DNA of 64,000 nucleotides from Phocoena phocoena (GCF_963924675.1 NC_089222.1:134008281-134072280), one strand, 5' to 3'; positions 1 to 12,944 are shown, counted from the first letter of the stretch. Program-made: numbers and translations. Notes: generated by a model not told the origin, from the letters alone.

Positions 1-1619
1 CCTCAGCACCCTGCCCATGGTCTAGTCAAGAATCAGGGGAAGAACAAAGGCCAAAAGCTTCATGCCAGCTGAGTGAGCTCCATTTAAAACAGCTTTCCCA
101 GAAGTCCCATCCATCTTGCATCTCATTGGTCAGAATTCTCTTATCTGTAAAGAAGACTGGGAGATGGAGATTTAGTTTTAAATATGGGCATATTACTGCC
201 CTAAACCAAATTGGGGTTCTATTGGTAAAGGCGTAGAGGACAGTTGTTGGGTAGGAAATTAACGGTTTCTGCCACAAAAGGTTGCCTACAATACGTAGAC
301 TTTGATGTTGACATATTAACAACCTGAGAGAAAAACATGTATTTGTAGCTAACCAAAACACTTTACTACATACAGAAGTATTCGACTGAGGATAAAGAGA
401 AGAAAACTAATCTAAGCAGGACGAAGCTTCTTCAGAGCAGACAGCTAACTGGGCAGGCTCTGTCATTGCAGATGCCATATGATTTGTTGTTCACTCAAAT
501 GAATGGCTTATCTTACAAGTTTGGCCCGGTATTTGACTAACGTTGGCCAGTTTCTGAGAAATGGGGTGTGATGAACCCAAGTTGATGAATCAGAAGCAAG
601 AATGACATTTCTCTAATCGTGTGGATTTTTTTTTAAGTCAACAGTTGTGGCTCTTACTTACACAGATTAACCTTGCCTGTTTTTCTCCTCTTCCTCTCCA
701 AACTCTATAAAAATGACAGTAGAGGAAAATTTTTAATGGTAAGCCCATGAGGATGAAAAGAATGACGCAGGAGCCCAGATAGATTACAAAGTAGATGAAG
801 GGGTGGTAAATGACTAGTAGAACTAAAGAAACCTCAGAGAAGTGAGCCAGTCCCCACCCCAGGGAACCATGGGAAAGCCGAGGAAGCAGAGACAATAGGG
901 ACACAGGAAGTGAGAGGAGGTCTCAAGGCTGAAAAAAGAGGACAGTTTCAACTGTACACAAGACAAGTGAATCTCCATTTTTCCCATCCTCATCTAGACC
1001 TGAGATAGGAAACTTGTTCTCTAGAGAAATTGAACTAAAGAGGCTCTCAACTCAAGGAATAAAGCAAGCAAGAGGGAAATTGGGTTGAAAATATGGGAAC
1101 CAAGCAAAAGTCTATTTACAAAAGGGTGGAATCCTTGTACACTTACTCCACTCTTTCTCAGAACCCTGGAAGGCAGTTAAACTTTCCTCTTGAGATTCTG
1201 AAGAAAGAGCCCCAGGATAAAGACCTCCAGATGTGGCTCTTTTCAGATTCCCAATTGAAAAGGCTGCCTCATTTTCCCCTGACTGTACAGTGAAACCTAC
1301 CCATCAAGAAGCCCCTCCCCACACAGAGGATTTCCACGCAGCTCTTCCTTACCTCACTCAAACATGAACAGAAATCTGAATTTTGCCTGGTGTTTGAGGA
1401 AAGCCCTCAACATTAAAGACGAATACCAAAACAAACTAGGAATAAAGAAACCCTGAGTTCTAGAGGTACTGTTAGAAACAGAAAAATATACGTTTTTTAC
1501 AAACACAAAACAACTTCTACAGGAAAATTCATTCCTCAGAAAGATGAGAAGATTTTGAATTCTCGAAACAAGCACAAGGCGCTTTGTAAAACAGAGGACA
1601 GAAAATAGCTCTTGGGAAA
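1..1619. other. Intergenic, no feature recognised
   Basis: AT-rich sequence with no convincing exon, RNA gene or young repeat. Short open frames here (up to 111 codons) lack any recognisable motif and read like chance frames. Confidence 0.5.
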
Positions 1620-2240
1620 ATTTTTTAATTGTGGAAACACACATAACACAAAATTTGCCATCTTAACCATTTCTAAGTGCACAGTTCAGTGGCATTAAGT
1701 CACACTGTTGGACAACCATCACTCCCATCCCTCTATCTCCAGAACACTTTCCGTTTCGCCAAATTGAAGTATTTGTAGTATTGTTTAGTGTTCCCATTAA
1801 ACAATGACTCTCTGTTCTCCTCTCTCCCCAGTCCCTGACAACCACCATTCTACTTTCTATCTCTATGAATTTGACTACTCTAGATTCCTCCTATAAGTGG
1901 AATCATACAGTATTTGTCTTTTTGTGACTAGCTAATTTCATTTAGCGTAATGTTCGCAAGCCTCATCCATGTTGTAGAATGTTTAAGAATTTTCTTCCTT
2001 TTTAAGGCTGAATAATATTCCATTGTATGTCTACACCACCATTTGCCTATCCATTCATCCATCAGTGGACTCTTGGGTTGCTTCTACCTCTTGTTTATTG
2101 TGAATAAGGCTGCTATGAACGTGGCTATACAAATATTTTTCAAGACCCTGCTTCAATTCTTTTGAGTATATAGCTAGAAGTTAAATTTCTGGAACATATG
2201 ATAATTCTGTTTTTAATTTTCTGAGTAACCTCTACTCTGT
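1620..2240 (-). mobile_element. Old L1 3' end, antisense
   Basis: The reverse complement contains the usual end of L1 ORF2 and the 3' UTR of an older mammalian L1 (L1MA/MB-like). It reads through 'caacccaagagtccactgatgg', 'acaatggaatattattcag' and 'ctgaactgtgcacttag', ending in an A-rich stretch. It is diverged and 5'-truncated, so inactive. Confidence 0.8.
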
Positions 2241-2512
2241 TTTCCTGGAAAAGGTTTTTATGTAATAGAAGGTTTTAAAAATACTCTCATAATAAAGGTG
2301 GGAGACAACATTAAGAAACTCTGTCAGAAAGTAGAACAAAAAGACTAGAAATATAAAACATAAAATAAAATAAATACACAAATAAAATAAAAACATAAAA
2401 TAAAAGACAGAGGATCAGTCTAAAATCCTACCAAGAGGAGTTCCAGAAAGAAGGAATAGAGAAAATAAGGAGGAAAACAATGTTATCTTAAAAAGTGCAT
2501 ATTACTAAAAAA

Positions 2513-2990
2513 AAGAAAAGTGCATATTACTAAGTGAAAGAAACCAATCTGAAAAGGCTATGTACTATACAATTCCAACTATGTGACACATTCTGGAAAA
2601 GGCAAAACTATGAAGACAGTAAAAGATCAGTGGTTGCCAGGGATTGGGAAGGGAGAGATTAATAGGTGAAGCACAGAGAAATTTTAGGGCAGTGAAAATA
2701 CTCTCTATGATACCATAATGATGAATAAATGTCATTATACATTTGTCCAACCCACAGAATTTCAATACCAAGAGTGAGCCATAATGTAAGCTCTAAACTT
2801 TGGGTGATTATGGTATAGGTTCATCAATTGTAACAAATGTACCTCTCTGGGGAATGTCAATAATGGGGGAGTCTATGCATGTATGGGGGCCAAGTGTACA
2901 TGGGAAATCTCTGTACCTTTACCTCAATTTTGCTGTGAACCTTAAACTGCTCTTTTAAAAAAGAATAAAGTCTTAATAATAAAGAAAAAA
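2513..2990 (+). mobile_element. Old L1 3' UTR, sense
   Basis: Typical L1M 3' UTR landmarks appear in order: 'ctaagtgaaagaaaccaatc', 'gtggttgccagggattggg' and 'aaactgctcttttaaaaaa', then AATAAA at the end. It faces the opposite way to the adjacent L1 at 1620-2240. Both contain the same 3' region, so they are two separate insertions and not one inverted copy. Confidence 0.8.
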
Positions 2991-3000
2991 CAGAGCCGGA

Positions 3001-6000
3001 TATTTTCCTCAGAACTTAAGGAAATTAGTTTCCAAGTTGAAAGGGCTCACTGAATGCTTAGTACATGTCATCGTGAAACTTCAGATTCCAAAGAGAAAGA
3101 AAGATATTGAAGTTTTTAGAGACTGAGAGGGGAATCAGACTACATACTAAGGGGTGAATTTAGAATGGCACCTTACTTCTCAATATCATCCCTGGAAGCT
3201 AGAAAACAAGATAGTGATACCTTTAAAATTCTACCTAAAAGTGTGTTTCGACCTAGCAATCTGTACCCAACTAAAAATCAATCAAGTGTGAAGGTAGAAT
3301 AAAAACATTTGACAAGTACAAGCCCTGGAAATTTTACCTTGCAGCACATGCTTTTAAGATACTGGGGACTTTTTTTTCTGCTAAACCAAGGAGCAAACTA
3401 AGAACTAGAAAGGCATGGATCCAATTCACTGAACTCATAGATTCAATTCAGAGAGAGGCACAAGAAAGTCTCAGGAAGCAAGTAAAGAGAAGGACAAGAA
3501 CCATCCTGCTGAAGGTGTAGAGGCCATAGGGAGGAAGTCAGCAGGAAGAGGAAATCAAACAAATGAATTACAGGACATGTTTGCACATTTGTAAAACAAA
3601 TTGTTGATGGGGCAATTAGAGGGGTTCATGGAATATGAAGCAAATGAAAAGAATGCAGCAATCATTAACTCTGGGGAAAAAATAAACAAAAAAATATACA
3701 AGAAATAGAAATGTGTGTAATTACAACACTGAAAGAGTCATAAAAACTTAGAGGTAATTTAACACAGCAACCCTAGAATGTAACTTTCAACAAAGAAGAC
3801 GTGGCATTGATAGATAAATGTCACAGCCTTCCATGCACTGGATGGCCAGTTCTGAGAGGCAGTCTGTATACTCCTCAAAAGTCCCGGCAGGATTGAGCCA
3901 CCCTTGCCTACCTCCATGACTTTACTAATACACCTTTGTATGGCTTTATCCTTCTTCTCTGTCTCATTCTCCCAGCTCCATCACTCCTGGTTTCTAGGAT
4001 TACATCTCAAATAAACTACCTGCACTGAAAACAAACCCCACTTCATTCTTCTTCCCCCACCCCCTACTTAAATCCACTCTGCAAAGCTAGTCTTTGCCCC
4101 ACTCTTTGAATGAAATCTAGAGCAAGTTCTCTGATTTGTATGTGTATACAGTGGTCTTTATTAAATAATTTAAAAGCTCCCTGGCCATCAGAAATCATAA
4201 AAATGTCTTGTTTCAGTAATTAAAATCTCCAGACCTACCTAATGCCCTCTGACTATTTAGGTCTATGGCAGGTTGGCTGTCACAGGGGGTGGACAGCTCA
4301 GCCTTGTGTTTCCTCTCTCTAGTCTCAGCTTGCTAAGCAAGGGTTCTGGCCCCTTTAGGGTGGGAACAGAGGGAAGAAAAGAGAGGTAAGGGGGGCAAGA
4401 AAGGCTTTATTTGATGAGTGGTGTCGTGAAATGGCAAAGCTGTTTCTGAGCTGGGCGTGTATTTGAAGATGATGCCTTCTCTTACGGTGTGCTTTTGTGT
4501 GGGTTTTGGAGATACCCTCACCTCAACAATTCTTGGGGATTTCTCACCTGTAATTCTCTTGGCAGAGGCAAATGCCTTTCCCCATCTGGCCACCAATTGT
4601 TCCCCCTTTGGCTCCTGAGAATCCAGTGGTCTACCCCTCTCTTTGGGACACCATGCCCCTCCAGGCTGTCCTCTTAGACATAAGATGATCTCTCTCATGT
4701 GGGCTATCTGCCCCAGGGCTTACTGTCCTTCAACTTTTGCTCTGATGAACTCTGGGTGTGCAGGGCATCCCCAATGCTACCACCTCTTTTGTCTCCATCA
4801 TCAGAGTCACAGGTCTCACTTTTAGATTTTCAGACATGATTCAGATACCACCTACTAAGTCCCTTTGAGCTCTTGGAGATTTAGATCAGGCTCTGAGGGG
4901 ACCCCCTGAAGCCTCTTTCCCTAGGCTGGAGGTGAAAGAAAAGTTTCTCACACCTCTCTCCCGTGTATGTTGCTGTCGGGGTGGGAGGGTGTTGGTGTTA
5001 GGATCCTCGGCACTCTGACAGCTCTCTCCAAATACATTCACCTAATCTGCAATCCCCTAGTCTTCTACAGCCTTTCTTTACAGGCTGGAGCTGGCTGGTC
5101 AGCTAAGAGCAGAATCCAGTTATTGGATTCTCCATTGCAAGTCCTGCTCAGGCAGCCTCAGGCCTCACTTTGGAATGTGAGGATCAGCAGCATCTGTCGT
5201 CTTGGAGATTCAGTCTAAATTGAGAGAAAAAAGGGGGGTCCCGTTTTAACATAATATGCAACTTGACTCAACAATAAGCAACATTTATACCGTCCTAACC
5301 ACATAAACACTGAAGACTGATGTAACCAAAAATGGTGATGGGACCATAATGGGAGATGAGCAGGGTGGGAGAGCCACAGCTTCATCCACCCAGAGTGTAA
5401 GTCAAGGCTCTTAGTTGCAAACAACAGACTCCACTCTGGCTTGTTAAAGTAGGGGATGGGTTATCAAATCAGATAGCATTCTAGACTCTCCAGGCACAAT
5501 ACCTAATTCACCATGGGCTGTGCTGGTGGACGCCTCACTGTCTCCAGTGCCCAGCACCTATGCTGCAGCCAGCACATCACACCGCCGACACCCAGGACCG
5601 TGCATCAGAGACTCACGAAAGCCAGACCCTACACTACCATGGGTGCCAGAAGACTCCTTCCCCTATAGGCCCCTTTCCTCACGTGCTCACTTCGGAATCA
5701 AAACTCTAGCAGGTGCATCTGACTGATGAAGTCTCAATTACATCTCTACACCCCAGCTGTAAGGGAGGCTGAGAATGCAATTTTTATGGCTTCTATCTTC
5801 AGCACACAGGAAATGGCCAGAATACGAGGAGTGTTCAAAAAATATCCAAACTCTACAAATAACAAATGTCTATTTCCAGAAGTCAGCAGATAATGATGAA
5901 AAGCGATGAATCCAGAAATTGCAGATGGGCATCTTAACTGGAAAAGTGTTGGTAAATACCACAGGAAACGGCTCAAGAGTTGAAAGGCCTGGAAAGAAGG

Positions 6001-6759
6001 ATGGAAGGTAGAGGGTAGTAGGTTAAGGGACAGCTGTTTTTTCACAGAAGTCATTGGGAAATGTTCTTTTTTTTTTTTTTACACCACGCCTCTGTGATAC
6101 TCTGATGAATATAAACCTGTTAAAGGGGTCACACTTCAGAATCATCAAACTTTAAAGGTGACGCCTCTCAGCTATCCCAGGGCAGCTGGCCTGCTAGACC
6201 CACTGGCCGGGGTATTTGGCACGCTGCCAGACAGCGTGTTTTCTGCCGGTCTGTACACAGCTGTCTTCTGTGGATAGAGTTGCTGCGTCTCTTGCTAACC
6301 GTGCAACATTGGCCTAAGGAGGGAAAGTGACTGGCTTTTGTGGGACTTTTTATTGTTTTTAATTTTTTTGGTTTATCCACCATAAATAGGAAGATCGTGT
6401 TGACGTTTAAAAGAAAATTTTAATGCTAAGTTCACCAACCGTTTCTCAGTGCAGGATATTGCAGTACAAGGCTATGGTTTCAAAACCAGACGGAAGAGCC
6501 CACTGTGCCTCTTTGCCTCCTGTACCCGGAGCCAACTCCCAGGTGTGTGCCCCATGCAGAAGGACCCCATGCTTCGTTTACAGCTCTGCTATTGCTGCCT
6601 CACAGTTCCTCATAATTTTTGAGCGAGCGGCCCCTGCATTTTCATTTGGCATGGGGTCCCGCAAACTCTATAACCCATCCTACATGTGCCTTAAAGTCCC
6701 AGACTAAATGCAAGGCTCAAGAGAAAACTTTAGTTGAGGTTTTAGTGCATTTCTTTTCT

Positions 6760-6802
<43 letters not shown>

Positions 6803-7610
6803 GAGATTCTTAATCTAGAGGCTCCTGAAACTGCACACAAAATTTTCCGTGGATGTGTGGACATGTGTTTTTCTAGAGAGTTCCTCTTGTTTTATCAAGT
6901 TTTGGGACCCTTCCTCCAAAGTCTAGGAACCACCAATTTATATGAGCTTTGACCTTCTAGGTCCTTTTGAACAACCCAGCATAAACGTGTACTTCCGTCT
7001 AAATTTTGGTCGTAGGTGGTACGTAAAGTATAACTACATCAAGTGTTCGTTCTGTAGAGGCTGATCCATGTGCTTGAACTCGTCACCAGGCCTCCCTTCC
7101 AATGGGGGAAACAGAGCCAAGCAATGGGCAAACTCCCCTTGTTTGAAATGCTTGGAAATGGCACAGCTGGTTGTCAGATTCTCTTCTTAGGCAAAAACGG
7201 AGGTGCTTATAAGCCAAGTAGTCGCTATGGCTCTTGTTCTTGAAGGAGCCGTTCTATTGATGTAAGGCAGCTCATCTAAAGGAAAATTCATTTGATACAG
7301 TGTGGCTTTAAGAGTTACTTTGCCTTTCATGGAATCCTCTAGATAATAATAAACTCTGAAAAAATAGAATCGAAGCATGTTAAACCTGGATGGGTTCCTA
7401 GAGATGGATGAGAACTGCTCTCACAAAAAGCTTAGCGTATGTTAAAGCATTTTAGGGACAGTTTGCCAAAGTTTATTCAGTCTTGTGCTTTTGACAGGTT
7501 AAATGGACCCTTTGAGATCTTTCCTCCTCACACAGGCTCGCTTGCTTCATTAACAGAGTCCCGGAACAGCAGGGGGCTGAGTCTTTGCTTTAGCATCTTG
7601 CCCAGGACTC
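3001..7610. other. Intergenic, mostly unassigned sequence
   Basis: No exon is supported. The stretch 3960-4040 ends in 'ctcaaataaactacctgcact', which looks like the 3' end of an old LTR. Positions 5400-5730 resemble an old dispersed repeat ('gttgcaaacaacagactcc') that I cannot name. A (CT)n microsatellite lies at 6766-6798. Open frames at 4333-4698 and 5746-6054 on the minus strand show no known domain. Confidence 0.45.
6766..6798. repeat. (CT)n microsatellite
   Basis: About 16 uninterrupted CT units. It produces a spurious Ser-Leu repeat in one reading frame. Likely length-polymorphic. Confidence 0.95.
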
Positions 7611-7614
7611 CAGG

Positions 7615-7755
7615 TTAGCAAAGGGCTTCCACATGCCCAAATTATTACATTTGATCTCACTTCTCTTTGGAGTAACATCAACCCAGTTGTTCTGGTAAAG
7701 AAATCAAAACTCAGAGAAGTTGCATAATGTGCCCAAGGCCATAGAATAGGGAATG
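7615..7755 (-). repeat. MIR fossil SINE
   Basis: Reads as an inverted MIR core: 'tcaaaactcagagaagttgcataatgtgcccaaggcc' is the degraded form of the MIR segment 'aaactgaggctcagagagg...cccaaggtcac'. Confidence 0.6.
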
Positions 7756-7765
7756 GTGCTGTTTG

Positions 7766-7955
7766 ACTTTTTTTTTTTTTTACATCTTTATTGGAGTATA
7801 ATTGCTTTACAATGGTGTGTTAGTTTCTGCTTTATAACAAAGTGAATCAGTTATACATATGTTCCCATATCTCTTCCCTCTTCCATCTCCCCCCCCCACC
7901 CTCCCTATCCCACCCCTCCAGGTGGTCACAAAGCACCAAGTTGATCTCTTAATCC
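7766..7955 (-). mobile_element. Cetartiodactyl L1 3' UTR, antisense, 5'-truncated
   Basis: Begins with a T-run (poly(A) on the other strand) and contains 'ttggagtataattgctttac', 'cagttatacatatgttccc' and 'ggtggtcacaaagcacc', the usual 3' end of lineage-specific L1 in whales and ruminants. Divergence is low. Confidence 0.8.
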
Positions 7956-8039
7956 AGCTCTTTCTTCGACTGTCTCTCCAGCCTTGGGAAGGAAACACTT
8001 CCCCAGACAGGTTCTCCTCTTGAAGACTCCAGCAGCTCT

Positions 8040-8250
8040 ACTGGGAGGTGCTGGCACCCATTTCTTATCTGTGTGAACTTAGGCATTTCATGTAAACTCT
8101 CCATACTGTTTCTTCAAGCTGACTATGGCAATAAAAATACCATCCACCCCATAGAACTGCAGTGAGAATGAAATGAATTGTTATTTGTAAAAAAAGAATT
8201 TTTAGCACTAGCTCATAGTAAAAACCCTGGTGTTTATGTCATTATGATTA
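8040..8250 (+). repeat. MIR fossil SINE
   Basis: Degraded MIR order on the plus strand: 'gtgtgaacttaggcatttca', a pyrimidine-rich block, 'gcagtgagaatgaaatgaat' and 'ttagcactagctcatagta'. Confidence 0.55.
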
Positions 8251-8387
8251 TTAATAATACTATTATAATTATCCTTACCCCTCACCCATATTGAGAATTA
8301 TTTTTCAAGTAGCTTCAATAATTTGAAGACAAAAACAATTAGGAGACAAAAAAGAAGTATCTTGGTGGTGTTTTTTTGTTTGTTTTT

Positions 8388-8713
8388 ATATATTTTGTTA
8401 TTTATTTATTTTTGGCTGTGTTGGGTCTTCGTTGTTACGCACGGGCTTTCTCTAGTTGCAGCCAGCGGGGGGCTACTCTTTGTTGTGGGGCGCGAACTTC
8501 TCATTGAGGTGGCTTCTCTTGTTGCGGAGCATGGGCTTTAGGTGTGTGGGATCAGTAGTTGTGGCTCGCGGGCTCTAGAGCGCAGGCTCAGTAGTTGTGG
8601 CTCATGGGCTTGGTTGCTCCGTGGCATGTGGGATCTTCCCAGACCAGGACTCGAACCTGTGTCTCCTGCAGTGGCAGGTGGATCCTTAACCACTGCGCCA
8701 CCAGGGAAGTCCC
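8388..8713 (-). mobile_element. CHR SINE, long form
   Basis: Inverted copy: T/A-rich tail, then 'ttttggctgtgttgggtctt', the unique body, and the tRNA-derived head at the right end (reverse of 'gggacttccctggtggcgca'). The flanks 'cttggtggtg' and 'cttagtgtcg' may be a decayed target-site duplication. Confidence 0.9.
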
Positions 8714-8825
8714 TTAGTGTCGTTTTGATTCGCCCACTTGGATACCTGGAGAGGGTGACCTCTCTTCTTTATTAGCCATTTGTATTTATTTTGTGCATTG
8801 TCCCACCATTTCCTTATGGGTTTTT

Positions 8826-9160
8826 TTAGGGAAGTGTAGTTGATTTATAATGTTGTGTTAGTTTCAGGTATACAGCAAAGTGATTTGGTTATACATATAT
8901 ATGTGTGTGTATATACATATATAATATTTTTTGATTCTTTTCCATTACAGGTAATTACAAGATATTGAATATAGTTCCCTTGTGCTATACAGTAAACCCT
9001 TGTTGTTTATCTATTTTATGTATGATAGTGTGTATCTGCTGATCCCATACTCATAATTTACCCCTCCCCCCCTCCCTTTTGGTAACCGTAAGTTTGTTTT
9101 CTATGTCTGTGAGTCTGTTTTGTAAATAAGTTATTTTGTACTGTTTTTTCGACTCCATGT
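8826..9160 (-). mobile_element. L1 3' UTR, antisense
   Basis: Contains 'gtagttgatttataatgttg', 'tatacagcaaagtgatttgg', a short TA/TG-rich tract (8891-8930) and 'cccttgtgctatacagtaaa', the antisense of an artiodactyl L1 3' UTR. An L1 of the same general class in sense orientation lies at 27102-27815. Confidence 0.8.
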
Positions 9161-9164
9161 CCTT

Positions 9165-10940
9165 ATGCATTTCTGACACAGCGTCAAGAAGGGCTTTGGG
9201 CTGACATTGCCCATTGAATAGAACTGATGTATTTTAATGTGCCTCGGGCCCCACTCCCACTTCAACTCAGGGAACACTATGATATCATGATCACAGACAG
9301 TCCTTGAAAATTAATTTCATTGTTCACTTGGAACAAAGTTTGGGAAGCAGAGATGTTTTCTCCGATAAATCAGAGCAATTTCATGGTTGTTGAGGAAAAG
9401 ATGAACAATATGACCCACTCATTATTAATGGAGGCACTAAAAGTAGAGCGACTCTTATTTCTTTAAGATGACTTTTAAATTTACATGTAAGCTCCTTCTT
9501 TGTCCAACCAGTCAACAGCCCACACAAGTCAACCAATGGGCAAGATTTTCAACTGGAGAAATGAAGGAGGAAGAAATTGCAACGGCTCCACCAAATCACA
9601 CCTCCCTCTTCTCTCTCATTTTCAATCGGGAAATTATCTGCACCCCCTTCCAACTGTAGTTTTTAACTGACACCTCAGACACCATCTTCTAATGACAGGG
9701 TCTGTTTTGGGAGATGGCTACCATCTCCCTACGATCCTTTCTGCAAGGTGCCCTAGAGATAGGCAAACTCAGCCCTCTCCCCACCAACTTTCAGCTGTAC
9801 TCTGAGGGCAATCCTAGGCGGGCAACCGTGATGGAAGCTGTAGGGAAGGATCTATGCTGGACGGGGGATTAGAAAACTAACGAGCTTCCTGTCCCTGTTG
9901 CTGACCATTTGGCCAGGCCAGACATTTCTCCAAATGGACTTCATAATAACACAAACTGCAACAGCAGAAAGTAGAAGGAAAAGAAAGATGACCAGGATCC
10001 TATGTACAAAGAGCATAGCCCACACTGCATGATTTAATCCCCACCCAGCTGCACTGAGAGAGTCACTTTAAGTTTTTCAGAGACTAAATATCTGATAAGA
10101 CCCCAAACTCCATTTTTTCCCCTCCCAGTCCTCTATCTCAATACCCACAAAGACACTACGTGGGCTGCACTCCATCCCTCCCCACACACTCTGATTTTAG
10201 TGTCATAGATACCTGTGGGGAACTGTTTGGTGAATAAGAAGCTTGTGGAAGAGAGAAAATCTAAAATTAATAATGCTTTTTAACCAGAGGGTGAGTATGG
10301 GCTGATTATGCTATTCATGAAATCAACCTGCTGCAGGGAGATGGGACAGAGGCAGGTCAAGTGGGAGAGGAAAGACGCACATCAAGGCGATCTGTGTGTT
10401 TTTTGTTTGAGCGGCCGGATGACTTCCCCTTACATAAAGCTGTTATTCACATTACTCAGAGAGGCCTGATATGTGTCAAATGCAGAGCGATCACAAGGCG
10501 TGACTTTAATGTGTCCTGAAAATGCAGTCATGCCTTTATCCTTCGACTTCCCAGGGTCGCAGGAACATGAAGCATCTCACTGCTGCCATCCTGTCCCTGA
10601 ATGCCCCAGACTTTGCTTTCTCAGCTGCAGGGCCCTAACTGTTATCCAGCCATAAAGGATGCTGTTCAAGAAGGAGCTGGAGAAGTCACACTCTCACACC
10701 AGCACCTCCAGGAGAGCCGAGGGCCATGTGAGGAAGAGGAGGTGCTGGTCTCGGTTCAGAAGCCCCCTGGCCAAGGTAGGGGGGCAGCTGCTGAGGACAC
10801 AGGGCAGGAAACTTTCCGGGCTTGGATGCTGGTGACTCACCTTGAGGCCCAGTACTTCTCCAGACTCCATTTGCAGAGCTGATCAAAGTCTCCAAGTTTT
10901 TACCTGTCAAGTTGCTGGAGACGATCAAGTCAGATGACAC
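9165..10940. other. Intergenic, no feature recognised
   Basis: Apparently single-copy DNA. Short open frames at 10473-10882 have no recognisable motif and no splice-supported continuation. Confidence 0.45.
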
Positions 10941-10949
10941 ATTGCGTTG

Positions 10950-11590
10950 CCAGGGGCTGGGGAACAGAGAAGTTCAAACATTGCTGCTGGGAGGGTGAAT
11001 TGGTACAATCTCTGATATGGGCACCTTGGCAAAGAAAATCTCTGTCCAGATAAAAAGTGCATCCTCCCCTTAGCAGAGTCATCCTTCTTCTAGGACTTTA
11101 TCCCGTGGGTATCTTACACATACACAAAATGCAGTATTCCTAGGGTATTCAGAGCAGTATTGTTTGAACTGGAAAGAGATTGGAAACAACCCAAATGTCT
11201 ATCAGTAAACGACTGGTTGTAAAAATGAAGACACGTACGTACAAAGGAAATCAACCCTGCCATTGAAAACAAGAATCAACCCTGTACCTTCTGAAACAGA
11301 ATGAGCTCCATGATAATATGAAGTGAAAAGAGAAAGTACACAGTACTATGTATAATAAGATACTATCTGTACAACATGTATGTTTATGTACATATATGCT
11401 TCTGTATATGCAGAATTGCCCTGGAAGTATCCACAAGAAAGTGGTTAACTGCAGTTCCTTCCAGAGAAGAGAAGAAACAGGTGGCTGGGAGATAGGAGAG
11501 GAGAGAGAGTCTCTTTGCATTATATGCCCTTTTCTAACTTTCAAGTATGGACTGTATTCAAGTATTAATTTTTTTAACTGAAAAAAATTA
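10950..11590 (+). mobile_element. Old L1 (L1ME-like) 3' end
   Basis: Degraded L1 3' end: 'aaacaacccaaatgtctatc' followed by 'gctccatgataatatgaagt', a tract around 'tatgtttatgtacatatatg' and 'ggctgggagataggagagg'. Old and non-functional. Confidence 0.65.
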
Positions 11591-11619
11591 GCTATATGAC
11601 TGTTAGTATTATTCGCAGG

Positions 11620-11955
11620 AACTCTTCTAATGTTCTTGAGGTCAGACGTCCAAAATCAGTCTCCGTGGGCTAAAGTCAAGGTGTTGGCAGGACCGGTTCT
11701 CTCTGAAATCTCTAGGGGAAGATCCAGTTCCTTGCTTTTTCCAGCTTTAAGAAGCTGCCTGTATTTGTTGTCATGTGGCTGTGTCACTCTGACCTGTGCA
11801 TCTGTGGTCACATCTCCGCTCTGACCCTGACCCTGCTGACTCCCTCTGAAAAGGGCCCACGTGATTACATTGGGCCCATCTGGATAAGCTAGGACAATTA
11901 ACAGGGGATTACGATGTGGACGTATTTGGGGGCCATTATTCAGCCTACCACAGGG
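11620..11955 (-). mobile_element. MaLR-type LTR (MLT1-like), antisense
   Basis: The reverse complement opens with 'tgtggtaggctgaataatgg' and contains 'gggcccaatgtaatcacgtg', 'gatgtgaccacagatgcaca' and 'ctggaaaaagcaaggaactg', the order seen in MLT1-type ERVL-MaLR LTRs. It is a solo LTR with no retroviral reading frame beside it. Subfamily not assigned. Confidence 0.65.
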
Positions 11956-11999
11956 AGCACGGAAGGAAACACTTCTGTCTGTTTCATTCCTTTTTCTCT

Positions 12000-12660
12000 T
12001 GTCCTCTAGGAAGAGCTCACCAGTGAGGGGAATCACACCATGAAAGGTCGTGCTCCCTCACCCTCTGGGCCGCCCACGCTTCACTCCTCCACTTTTCTTC
12101 TCCGATGAGCAACGCAATCAAGTCCACCTGAAAAGCCTGGAAGCCTCCACCCTGGGATGAGACACGAGGCTCCACCCCATTCCCCTGGCCGTTCACTCAG
12201 AGCCCCACATCTTGGCCGCCGGTGAGGCTCTGCCTAGATCGTTCATTGCATTCAATCCGTTGACATTCCCGACAATGCCAGACCCACCAGCCAGAACCTT
12301 GGAGGGTAAGAGACCTGGATTTAGACAAGGTCACGAGAGTCCTAGTTAGGGAAACTTTGTGCCACACTTCCCACCTTAATGAAAGGTTGACCCCTTTATT
12401 AATTTTCTTCTGTGTGCTCTTAGACTTTAAAAGCTTTTTGTCTTCCAAGAAATTTATACTTACTAAGCAGAAGCCCATGTGTTCTAATCACAGACTAAGT
12501 CATAATTTTTATTAAGCTTTTAAGAATCCTTAAACCCCTATCACCATATCTGGGAATAAAAGTCTCAAGAGTGTGAGGAGTCTAGCTTCAGAAACCTGGA
12601 TTCAAAATTATGAGTAGAGACAACCGCAATATTAATAATAGCACAGTGGGCCCTGGGCTG
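12000..12660. other. Intergenic, no feature recognised
   Basis: No exon, RNA gene or confident repeat is visible between the MaLR LTR and the MIR fossil. Confidence 0.4.
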
Positions 12661-12667
12661 AGCGTCC

Positions 12668-12755
12668 GAATGCTGGAGTCCAGTCCACTCGCCGGCTGTG
12701 CAGAATTGGGAAGTCACCTGCTCATGGCCTCAGTCTCCTCATTTGAAAATCACAG
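12668..12755 (+). repeat. MIR fragment
   Basis: 'gcctcagtctcctcatttga' preceded by 'gggaagtcacctgctcatg' matches the MIR core in sense orientation. Confidence 0.6.
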
Positions 12756-12807
12756 GCCCCTCCCAGAGCCTCTGATTTAATTGGCCTAAAGTGGGATTCA
12801 GGTTTCG

Positions 12808-12944
12808 GTCATTTTTGGTTGCTGTCGTTTTTGTGTTTGGAGCTGTGCAACGTGGCCTGTGGGATCTTAGTTCCCCCCCCCAAGGATCGAACCCACGCCC
12901 CCTGCAGTGGAAGCGCTTAACCCCTGGACCACCAGGGACGTCCC
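12808..12944 (-). mobile_element. Short tRNA-Glu SINE (CHR-related)
   Basis: Inverted short form: ends 'ggaccaccagggacgtccc', with B-box-like 'ggatcgaacccacg'. More diverged than the 200-bp CHR copies, so probably older. Confidence 0.8.

Noticed and set aside
4333..4698. 121-codon open frame, considered as a retroviral remnant
   Set aside because: No recognisable retroviral motif, and no LTR pair around it.
6619..6813. Ser-Leu repeat peptide
   Set aside because: Produced only by the (CT)n microsatellite.
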